Shown one piece after another: positions 38,643-48,265 of a DNA stretch of 64,000 nt. The notes beneath the pieces are model-generated. The model searched no databases, had not been told where the DNA came from, and worked only from the letters and a program-made list of their open reading frames with translations. This stretch comes from Apteryx mantelli (lineage: Eukaryota; Chordata; Aves; Apterygiformes; Apterygidae). Made by a program: the position numbers and the translations under genes. Location: the NCBI RefSeq assembly GCF_036417845.1, contig NC_089982.1, positions 60,711,684 through 60,775,683 of the forward strand. The letters are read 5' to 3'. Within the stretch, counting starts at the first letter, position 1. Each line of letters opens with the position of its first letter.

Positions 38643-40567
38643 CTGGAGAAGACATAAATACAGATCAATTCAGAAAACTCTGTATCAGAGGAGCAAAATT
38701 TGTAATATGTGAAAATGAACTTGCTACAAATGGATTAATCAGAAACAGGGATGAAATACAAACATCTGAAACATTTCTGGGTATCTAAAAAGCTTCTTTT
38801 CTTCCTCCTTCCCCTTGTCTTCTGCACCTGTATGTAACACTTTCAAATCACATAAAACTTTTAACATACTAGAAGTTTAATTTGTTAGAAGAAATTTTTA
38901 AATGCTTGGTGTGAAAGAAAATTTATTCTAAACAGTTTCAATAATTTATTACTTATCATATAGCATTAAGAGTTCTAAAAAGCTATCACACACCCCAATA
39001 CACTTAAGCATGGATTTTACATTAATCATTTCAGTGTAGTAGCACATAAATTTAAATGGTTTTGTAGATACTGCTTTTGGCACTAATTTGAAAGAGATGT
39101 CAGTACAATTTAATGAACGATGAATAGCTGTGCAAGTTTAAAAGATAAATAAACAGTGTGTAAAGGCTTGAAGAGGATAAGCTCATGATTAGCTAAGCAA
39201 TTCATTTTTTCTCCTTGACGGGATTCTTTCTTGAAAATTGGTTCTACACAGATTTGCATGAAAAATTATCTCAAAGAGATCTTTGAAAATGTTTGATAGA
39301 ACTGGTTTGAATATGGGGAAGTAGAGCGACTTCCCTATCCCTTTTACATCACTTCCAGCTCCTGTCCAAGTTACTACGCAAAGAAGTTAAAAGAGAAAAT
39401 TGAGAAGCATCTGCCTAATCCATTAGAAATGCATTTACTATTAAGAGAACATATGCCAGAAAAATTATGATGAGAATTTTACATCATTTTAAAAGGAAAC
39501 AATTAAAAGGAAACATTCTTGGTAAAAAGCAATGAACTCAAGAAAGGAGTACAGACAGATACACAAGTCATTCTTAAAAGATGAAAAGACAACATTTTAT
39601 TATTCTCCATCCTTGCATAGTTTTTTGCTCTTCTTCTGTTACATGGAGGAAAGATACGACTTCTTTGGGACTATTCATAGGTAACCATATTGTCAAAAGA
39701 TACTGCTGACTGACAGAGGGAAGTTCATGTTCTTAGGGCCATTGCAGTTCTCCCAATCAAGACAGAAAAACAGACCTTTTACAGCTTACTCTACCACTAG
39801 GTAAAATCAGCGGTTGTTTTGGGTCCCCTCACCTCAAAAAAAAAACATTCATGCACAAATTTAGCTTGATGTTCTCTAAGAAGACAATGTGAACAAAGTG
39901 GAAGTCTATGAAAATCTAGTAAGATCATCATTTTTAAAGAGTTCCATAGGGGTCATGGTCAGCAAAATATTAGTCTCAAGAAAGAGAATCAAAACAACTA
40001 AGTCTCACAGCTTATGCTCAACATACTTGAAATACAGCTGAGTACTAACCTTTGGTTTAGCTCCCCATTGGAGTGCATAAGTCCTTTCAGTCTTTCTAGG
40101 AGGTGATGGGAAAGGGAGAAATAGAGGGCCCAAACCACAGGGAATGTGTACATATGCTCATATTCTTATTCATCTGCCGCAGAATCTGCTAAAGCATCCA
40201 CAGAGGATGCGGAAGACCCATCTGAAAGCTCTTAGTTCAAGGCACAAAAAGTGCAGAACTTGTCTGCTTTTCCCTATCACTAGTGACTTTCCAAAGCTCC
40301 TGGCTCAGTCAGGATAGATTTCCCTGTCTTGTTTTTAACAGCAAAAATCATTCCAGAAAAGTTTCAGCTTCAGCAAATCATCATTTTCCTTGGGAGAAAA
40401 ATCTTCTTGTCAAGCAATTTATTCAATTCAGATGAAACACTGGAGTTTGAAGGAGAGTAAATGAAAAAAATTAAACTGACCCAAAATGCTCAACTTTTGT
40501 CTAAAGTGACAATTCAACTGGAAAACAACTAAGCCACAAGGTGGAAGAAATATAGGTGCTTCCTTAC

Positions 40568-40651
40568 CTGAAGCAAGCGCTCTTGCTCATGTTGCCACCT
40601 TTCCTGTCGCTTTCGCTCTTCTTCTGGATCCCAGGACCAGAAATTGAAACG
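40568..40651 (-). CDS. LIMCH1: LIMCH1 exon: [12 protein letters not shown] segment, start of charged helix
   Basis: 28 codons between acceptor TTTTACTTCACACAAG and donor TTCAG|GTAAGG. The peptide [19 protein letters not shown] begins with a conserved aromatic cluster and runs into the charged helix. An AG 21 bases further upstream (exon start at 40672) would add seven in-frame residues, so tandem acceptor choice is possible. Phase 0 on both sides with the acceptor chosen here. Confidence 0.92.
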
Positions 40652-41435
40652 CTTGTGTGAAGTAAAATGAAGCTATTAGACTTGAACACTGTACTTCACA
40701 AGGCTACCACAGAAAGCTGCACTTGATCTAGCCTACCCCTAATGGCAATGTTAAAATGGGGAATTCAAAACTAGGTAATGGTTCTCTTGGTTAGCAGACA
40801 ATATTCTTAGTTTTACTGACACTTGGGATTGCCCACAGGTATCTGGATGAGAAAAAAAAAATCATTTGGTTTGCAGAGAGGGGCTTGGGAAGCTTCAACT
40901 GGAGGGAAAAAACAGAGTATCTGAAAGAAAACTCTAAGCAGCACTGAACGGAGTTACCTGCGGGTACCCGAATTTAAAGAAAAGCATTATTTTTCTTCTG
41001 TATAATTTTCTGTGCACCGTGCAAAGTAACTTATGATCATAAAATGTATCCTTTCATCTCATGTCTGCCAGCATATCTTATAGCCTTTATTTTTAATTTT
41101 TATTTTTATTTTACCCAGAACATAATAACATCCCAGGCCTCAATTAGATCAGGATCCCATTACGTGACATCCTTCAGAATCAAGGGCAATTTTAGACACT
41201 TGATGCCATATTCATTTCCACTAAGGGTCATATTAGAGTCAGATAAGAAGACATTCTGTCTATTTTTATATGGCTAGCCCCATATAAAATACTTGGACTT
41301 TAATCTAGCACTCGTGATTACCCTTCCTGGGAAGCAGTAAAATTGTGATCTTTTCTAATTTCTATGCACATAAAGTAGAAGGGATAACTCAGGGTTGCAA
41401 ATTATTTCAAGATTTTGAAGCTCTAGAATAAAGTG

Positions 41436-41495
41436 ATTCCCACAACCCAGTGCTGTACTGCTAGCATTCTCACAACCCGGTACTGTATAGCTAGT
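41436..41495. repeat. 30-bp tandem duplication (2 copies)
   Basis: Two adjacent 30-base units, 41436-41465 and 41466-41495, starting ATTCCCACAACCC and ATTCTCACAACCC. They differ at five positions. Located in a LIMCH1 intron about 250 bases from the microexon. Confidence 0.85.
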
Positions 41496-41739
41496 ATTCC
41501 CTCTGGGTAAGGGATGAAGGCACAAATTCCAGATTCACACCATGTCTAACGGGGGAAGGAATTTTCTCCATAATCATTTTTCCAAAATCAGTTTGGATTG
41601 TATTTTTTGCTCTCTCATTTTTATGAGACAAAATTCCGCATTCTATTTTGGGGATGTTGCAAGAGATTTTGTATACAAATTTCACTTTTGCTACAACACA
41701 TATCTCTAAACCAAACAATAATGCAAAAAAGTTACTCAC

Positions 41740-41768
41740 ATTTGATTTGTCACCACTATCAGAATCAG
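41740..41768 (-). CDS. LIMCH1: LIMCH1 29-nt microexon
   Basis: Acceptor TTCTCTTTAATAG and donor AAAT|GTGAGT flank only 29 bases, encoding (with one carried base) A-DSDSGDKSN. Both phases fit: two bases complete an Ala codon from the previous exon, and it ends in phase 0. Because 29 is not a multiple of three, skipping it alone would break the frame. Skipping it together with the 106-nt exon before it would remove 45 codons in frame. It is too short for ORF-based gene finders. Confidence 0.85.
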
Positions 41769-42339
41769 CTATTAAAGAGAACAGAAAAAGAAAAAAACTA
41801 AAATTAATATAGCAAAACAGCAAAATGTGCTTAGCCTGCAATTAAAGCTAAATTGTATCTCTATAAAAAAAGCGTCATGTTAGTTTTGTATTTGCTCCCA
41901 CAACCAAATGCAACGACAAATTGCAAGCAAATAAACCAGAAAAATAGATTACACCCTTCACCAGCAAAAGTACTTTTGATCTGGGTATAGAGGAGCACAA
42001 GATCAACTAACATCAGGTTCTACTCTACCACTAGCTAATGCGATCTACTTCTGGCCGTAGACACTAGCGGTGTTTGAACGCTGAGCGTTACCCAGTTTGA
42101 TTTACTTTTTCCTTCATGATTCAGTGCAGGGAAGGAAAAAGCAGAGCAAAGGCAGGACAGGACTGCACTACAGTTACGAAGAGAACCGTTGCCATTTTCT
42201 ATTCAAATGTCTTTGAATTAAGCTGATTGTAAGAAATTGAGGAAAAGGTATTTATAGGCAAATGATTTTGTTTGGGTGCCTGAAACCAGAGCGTTACAAC
42301 AACGCGTGGCCCAACAGCTCTTGTCAACTGTGCAGCAGG

Positions 42340-42680
42340 AATAGACACTCTCTAGGACAGCAAGAGGTAGCACAAGTGCCCCTGAGCGCCAGCCCCGCTC
42401 CCGCATCTGACGGCACCTACTCCTGGGGGCAGCGCGAGGGGCGAAGCGGGTCGAGCGCCTCCGTTACCTGGCTGCGAGAAAAACTGCGAGCGGCGCCAGC
42501 AGGTCCGCAGGCGCAGCGGCAGCGCGGCCCCGCGGGGCGGCTCTGCAGGGACGGCACACACACACACACGAGACAAGAAACACGCCGCTGTCAGGAGGCC
42601 GCGCGCCGCCTGCCGCCGGCCAGCCCCGCCGTGCTGGGGATGGGCACGACAAGCGCTTTGTAAAAAGTGGCTGAGCAGAG
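42340..42680. promoter_or_regulatory. LIMCH1: Intragenic CpG island, possible alternative promoter of LIMCH1
   Basis: About 340 bases of CpG-dense sequence between the exons at 43.8 and 41.7 kb. On the minus strand a TTTTAAATA motif (near 42,709-42,718) lies upstream of it, and a splice donor CAGCCAG|GTAACG ends at 42468. This is the layout of an alternative first exon with an AT-rich core promoter. No ATG lies between the putative start and the donor in a frame that joins LIMCH1, so such an exon would be 5' UTR. See also the cassette-exon reading of 42468-42542. Confidence 0.4.
42555..42569. repeat. Short (CA)n tract
   Basis: Seven and a half CA units on the plus strand inside the intragenic CpG island. 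On the LIMCH1 strand it is a GT run just before a CCCTGCAG acceptor-like site. Confidence 0.9.
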
Positions 42681-43770
42681 CTAGTTTCCAGGTCACGAGG
42701 CCTGCCCGTATTTAAAAGCTGCTGCTGTAACATACCATCTAATCTTATAGGAGGGCTCTGGCATGCCAAGGTCTAATTAAGGACAGCCACCCCTTCCTGT
42801 CTTTGTATGCTGCTCACATTGCATTTCTCTTGGAGATGCACGTTTTGGGGATTCTGTGACCCTTTACATGCTGTCAAGACTAGAGAGCGGCCAAGTGTTT
42901 TAGCATCACTCAGAAAATACAAGAAGTGCCTGCCATCTATTACTTGAAGTTTGGATTGATTTGCACTTAACACAAAACAGTTGCTTGTGTGCAAAGTATC
43001 TCCCCGCTTAAAGCAAGTGAGACTTCTATTCCTTTTCAGATAGTTTTGTTTTTCACAGGGATCACCTTTAGTAGTATCGATTCTGAAAACACTGGGAAAA
43101 TCATTATATTAGCAATACACAAGCTAACAACCGAACAAGCTCTCGGAGGAACAAAACTTCAGATAATTTCTCTCTCTTTTTTTTTAAAAATACCTACATA
43201 TATACATCTCTAAAATCTATACAAAATAAAACTACTACACATTATCCATCTTAAACAAAACTTTGTCACAAGGGTAAAAGAATATTCATTTTTACAAGAA
43301 GTTTTGACGTACATGGGTCAAATTGAGAGATGTAGCCATATATGCATAGTTATCTATAAAAGGGAGCTATGCATGAATAGTTGCATGTAGAATTTATCTC
43401 CAGAAGTTTTTATTAACAGATAAAACCAATTGCCCAGCCACTTTCACCAGGCAGCGGTACTAATAAATTATAACGCTCATTGATATAATACACTTTTTGA
43501 TGCTGAGCCAGGCATGTACAAGATAGCGCCCCTCCTTGTCTGCCTCCTTTGAGTCACAATTCTGCTGTCGTGTTTATGAGGAACAACAAGAAGAGTTTTC
43601 TTCCATCACAGAAGACACACTACCACTATCAGTCAGATGCAACTGGACACTAAATATCTGCAAAAACCTTTGAGTCATTGATTAGGTGATTTCCTGTGAA
43701 TACGACCTGTAAGTACTCAATTACTGTTCAGCTGGGGTCTCCACAGCTCCCACACTCTCTTTTTGCTCAC

Positions 43771-43876
43771 CTTGCAGATCAGAATTCTGCAGAGTAACTT
43801 GACTGGTCTCGGGTAATTTCTTTAAAAATGGGAATACTACACTCCCCTCTGGTTCCAGGGCTTTTGGTTTCATTAC
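43771..43876 (-). CDS. LIMCH1: LIMCH1 exon: acidic/Pro linker
   Basis: Acceptor CCAAATGTCCAAACAG and donor CTGCAAG|GTGAGC flank 35 codons plus one base. The peptide starts VMKPKALEPEG and contains VFPFLKKLPET, a pattern typical of the LIMCH1 linker. Phase 0 in, phase 1 out, matching the microexon that follows. No enzymatic domain is expected; it probably serves as a flexible spacer with short interaction motifs. Confidence 0.92.
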
Positions 43877-44565
43877 CTGTTTGGACATTTGGGAACAGAC
43901 AACACCATACAAAGATCAGCAAGCACAATCAAAGGCCAGCTTAAACTCTTTCTACTTATTTTCTGAATCGGCATTATCAATGATTAATAAGCATCTATCT
44001 CCAGAATTATAATATGGAGTTGCAATATTGAAGTCCTGGAAAAAACTGCTAGTTGTTTGTTGTCTGAAATATTCACACTGTCCTGCACACCAAAGCCAAT
44101 AGTAACCCAGGGCCAAAATCCTAATGTAACTGCAGAGCAGTATTGTCATGGCTGGTTAGTTGTTAGCTCTGCCACCACCTGCCCTTACCCAGCATTTCAA
44201 GATGACTAAAAGTGCAGGTTCCTCTGTTTACGCTTTCTTGATACTCTGCTCTCCCAACATTTGGAGGGACATGAGTTCGCAGGTTAAGGTCTCTTTTCTG
44301 CTCCTACCAGTTTCCATATTTGGATGCTACAAGCAGACCCTGGGGGTCCCTTTTGCAGGGAAACTCTCCAATAACAAGAGGATTCTGCACAGAAACCACC
44401 CTGTGGGGTCATTCACTGGCAGGCTGCTTTGAATGAACCCCTGATGTGACATTACATAGAGCAAAACACCAACCAGTTGTCTGCACAATAAACATTTGAC
44501 TGCGAGCCCTTTCTTCCTCTGTTTTGTTTTGCTTTCCACTCCCTCTCCTTCTTGCCCTGACGCAC

Positions 44566-44732
44566 CTCCTGCGTAGCAGGGAGCTGTGCTTCCTTCTGCT
44601 GTTCCTTTTCAGGTTTCTTCACATCTTTCTCACTGGAAGCAGCTTCCTCCAAAGGGACAGGGCTAGCAGGTAACTCTAAGCTGGTCACAATAGGGCTGGC
44701 ACAATCTGCAGTTGACTTGAATTGCTTTTGAT
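44566..44732 (-). CDS. LIMCH1: LIMCH1 exon: Glu/Lys-rich linker
   Basis: Acceptor GATTAGTTTCAG and donor CAGGAG|GTGCGT flank 2 bases plus 55 codons. The peptide includes SLELPASPVPLEEAASSEKD and a KKPEKEQQKEAQLPATQE tail. It looks disordered and rich in Ser, Pro, Glu and Lys. Phases match the exons on either side. The longer open frame extending to 44452 beyond the donor is intronic. Confidence 0.92.
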
Positions 44733-45888
44733 CTGAAACTAATCCACACATACAAGAGACAAAGCTGCAAAGTTAAGATATTTTTTCAAATAAAATGTAG
44801 TCCTATTTCTTATAGTCTAATTTCTTACTGGATATACCATAAGCCCATGAACTAGATGTTTTTAAAAATAATCTTTCAACACAGGCAAACTTAATCTCAG
44901 AGAAGCCAAGACTTCTATATTACTTGTCAGGTGCAATTCAAGATTGTTAACCTCCATGCTGCTATACGATGATTTATCTACCTGAAAGGCTGGCCTGTTT
45001 CCATCTGTGAGCCACCAAAGTATTTAAGTCAGCTGATGAGTCCTTGATAACAGTCTATGTGCTTTAGAGACTTGCAGCACCCCAAGTAAAGGCTGGATGT
45101 GCTTCTACTCATGGGGTGATGGTACTATATTAAATATTTGATGACAAAGCTCAATTGTTTAAGTAACTTCATGCTTGATGAGTGGAGCAATATATTTATA
45201 TACCAATTACAGGCAGAGATTTCATGTAAATATCTGCTTCAAATTTTACCTTTTACATACCCATACCACAATAAACTATGATAGGCCCATTTAAAAAAAA
45301 TTATAACAAAAAAAAAAGAACAAGAACTTAGTATGATACTAGGCAGTAGATTAAATGCATGTTGAAGGGCAATGTTTTAGAGACACTGCTACTAGGGAAA
45401 CTAGCCTCAAATGTAATAGAGAAGGACAATTTTACAAGCAAATTGCTTTCTCCTGATTAGGATTCATGCATAAAGCCTTTGAAGTGGAAAATCAAGAGTG
45501 CGCACAATACCGTTGATTTAATTCACTCCCAACTGCAAGCCCCTAGGAGGAGGACTGAAATACCTCATTCTTTAGCGTCTTGAAAAAAATGTGCCAAACA
45601 CAAGCTATTAGTGACTGATTGTTTCTGCCCTGATTGCTTTCTGCTTACAGCGCACTATAGCAGCAGCTATTCACGCACACAAACAACAAAGCAGACAACG
45701 CGTATCCAGAGCAATGCACAGGCAAGCTTGTCATTTTTGACACACTCTGCATTTCCCAACAAACCCTCTTGGTGCCGCTGCGGATGCACTTAACGAGTTC
45801 CTTCTGCAGGGCGGCCCTAAACCCCAGCCCGCTGGTGGGCGAGGGCGAGGGCAAGGGCAAGGGCAAGCCCTGTCCAGCAGCAACTCAC

Positions 45889-45982
45889 CCGGGGAAGTGC
45901 ACGCCAGGCTCACAGGTCCTGCACTTCCAGGACTGGCCCCAACCTGTTGGCCGGCTGGTGTATCTTCTTCTGCTGAAGAGGC
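45889..45982 (-). CDS. LIMCH1: LIMCH1 exon: Ser/Pro/Gly linker
   Basis: Acceptor TTATTCTCTGCAG and donor CCCCGG|GTGAGT flank 31 codons plus one base. The peptide begins ASSAEEDTPAGQQVGASPG. It is compositionally biased and probably disordered. It starts in phase 0 and ends in phase 1, fitting the next exon, where the junction yields Asp. The intron just after it (about 45,800-45,888) is unusually GC-rich with a short GGGCAA/GGGCGA tandem tract. Confidence 0.9.
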
Positions 45983-46747
45983 CTGCAGAGAATAACGTGC
46001 TTGAAACACAACGACTACAGTGGAAATAAAAGTATGTATTAATTCCTTAAGGCAGTGCTTGCTGCTTCTTTGTAATGTATTTGAACCAAAATGTATTTGA
46101 TTGAGCTCAGTAGGGAGCAGAGCGCTGGGAAGTAAACTCATAAGCAGTATGTGCTACTCTGGTGTGGAGTCACCGGGCTTTAATGTCCTTTCCTAAAGGT
46201 TCATCAACACCTATTACACAGTTGTTTTGGAATAGCCCATGCAAGTTTTCAAAAACAGTAGGATATCTTGAATTGTGTTAGCTGAAGATAGGCATACATT
46301 TCACCCCTAGTTCTCTCTTCCAGAATAACATAACAACTTATGTATTAGTGAATACACAGCACCTTCTAAGGTTTTAAAAGTGACAAAATAATTAAAGACT
46401 TCCTTTATTCCATGGTTGCCTAAACAATCTGTTATCTGAAGGAAAAAGCCAGAGTTCCCATCAAAGGTAATGAATACTTGAAACATTATTAAGAAAGGAC
46501 TGAAAAAATATGGTAAGACCATATCAAGCTCACTTGTGAAGACAGCTTCCTGACCCAGGACAAGCCTGTTGCAGAGCTAAACCCACATCATCAAAAACCA
46601 GTAGCACTTCAGCTGATTTATTTAACAGCTTCCACTGTACAGCAGGTTTCCCAGTAGGCAAACCAAGAAAACCTGCAGCAAACCAATCAGCTATTGCACA
46701 GTGCTTCTAACACATGAAAGACCTAGAATTTGATGCATTCAACAGGG

Positions 46748-46762
46748 AAAAAAAAAAAAAAA
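46748..46762. repeat. Poly(A) run of 15
   Basis: Homopolymer on the plus strand within the large intron. No retrotransposed sequence is recognisable immediately upstream of it. Confidence 0.9.
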
Positions 46763-47867
46763 GGAGAGATAATTAATAGAAATAAAAAGTAACACATTTC
46801 AGAAGTGGTCTATTGTAGACTCACTGTTTTTCTGTCCATCTGATTAACAGCTGCAAGAGGAAGTCTGATGAAATTTCCTCTCAGATGCTCCCACCATCTT
46901 TTCTGGGGGCAGGACTCATACCTGTGCCTCCTGCACAAATTCTGCACCCGATCCTGGCAGATCCACATGGGCCTACATGGCTGCTCGTCCCCCCATGCCA
47001 CATGAAGAGCAGAGTCAGACCCCAAAAGCACCATCACCTGGAAGAGCTGGTCGCAGTGCCAGCCGGATGCTAACATCTCTGCAGACACACAGGGGTTTTA
47101 GGGAGCTTTGCTGTCAGCAGTGGCTCAGCAGTCCCGGAGTGTATTCTCCTTTCTGGGGGGAAACATGCTCCAGAGCGGGGCAGGGAATGTGTCTGGGAAT
47201 GCACCCTGCCAGGAAATCACAGGGACTGGTACAGGGCACGCAGCCAGGGGCAGCACAGCGAACAACAGGAGGAGCCCCTGGCTGCCAAGAGCTGTGCCAC
47301 CATCGCTCAGCGGGACAGGCGCCAGGTTGCACTCATGAGCATCTACAAGCGGCAGCGGGTCATCCCCAGCTCCTGCTTGGGGCTGGCGCCCGCCGCCCTC
47401 CCCAGTCGGAGGCTCCTCCCTACCACCTGGTGCTTCCTACCCCACCTTCACCTCTGCCCACCAGAACCCTCTACTCTGGGCAACGCACGGGGGCATGGCC
47501 CCCTCCTGCCTGCGACCGGGTCTCCAACTGCACAAAGTCAAACGCACACTTTAAAAGGGCAGCATGGAAAGTTTGAGGACCTCCTCTCCAACACATCCAC
47601 CTGCGAGTGCCCCATATTGAGAGCAAGAAGACAGGAAGCACACCTCACTTCCATGAGTCACATGTGCCAAGGAGGGACAGAGCCATGAGAGGAGGTGCTG
47701 GCTAAAAAATAGGCTTGAGAGAAATGCTCCACAGACCGCAAGTCCTGTGGTCCTGTAGGTTTGTCCCTTGCGGTTCTCTGTTGCTCTTTTCCACTGTATA
47801 AACCACCTCTCCCTTCTCTCCAAACCCATCTTGGTGCCAGCCTGTGTTGCAGTTGAGTTTTCTCCTG

Positions 47868-47970
47868 CTTCCTCAGCCCCAGCAAAAAAACACTGCAATT
47901 AAAGGAAAATGTCTCCCCCTTCCTCAGTCCCAGCAAGAAAAACACTTCAACTAAAGCACAATGTCTCCTT
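47868..47970. repeat. 51-bp tandem duplication (2 copies)
   Basis: Units at about 47868-47918 and 47919-47970 share CTTCCTCAG, CCCAGCAA and AATGTCTCC in the same order, with a handful of differences. Traces of a possible third, more diverged unit lie just upstream. In a LIMCH1 intron. Confidence 0.8.
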
Positions 47971-48062
47971 CAGCCTCAATTCTGGCTCCAGAAATGACAG
48001 CAGCCGGGGGAGAAACTACTGGAAATCTTCTGTTCATCACCAGCCTTGCACATGCTCTGTGG

Positions 48063-48265
48063 AGAAAGAAGCACTTTTTTCTCCATGAGGACAGTCCAGC
48101 AGTGGAGCAGGCTGCCCAGAGAGGCTGTGCTGTCTCTATCCTTGGAGATTTTCAAGACCTGACTAGATCAGGCCCTGAGTTGCCTGGTTTGACCTCACGG
48201 CTGATTACGCTTTGAGCGGGAGGTTGGACTAGAGACCTCCAACCTGAATTACTCTGAGATTCTAC
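48063..48265 (+). mobile_element. Old CR1 3'-end fragment, plus strand
   Basis: The segment matches the end of CR1 ORF2 and its 3' UTR in order: GGAGCAGGCTGCCCAGAGAG, then TCCTTGGAGATTTTCAA, then GAGGTTGGACTAGA. It ends with a degenerate ATTCTGTG-type repeat (ACTCTGAGATTCTAC). It corresponds to roughly the last 200 bases of the element. It differs clearly from the younger copy at 4.9-6.5 kb and is in the opposite orientation. Confidence 0.85.

Noticed and set aside
45731..46141. 136-codon minus-strand frame around the exon at 45,889-45,982
   Set aside because: Only the part between the TCTGCAG acceptor and the GTGAGT donor is an exon. The rest is intron read-through.
46977..47576. 199-codon plus-strand open frame in a LIMCH1 intron
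   Set aside because: GC-rich composition explains it. There are no splice borders or domains, and competing frames exist on both strands.
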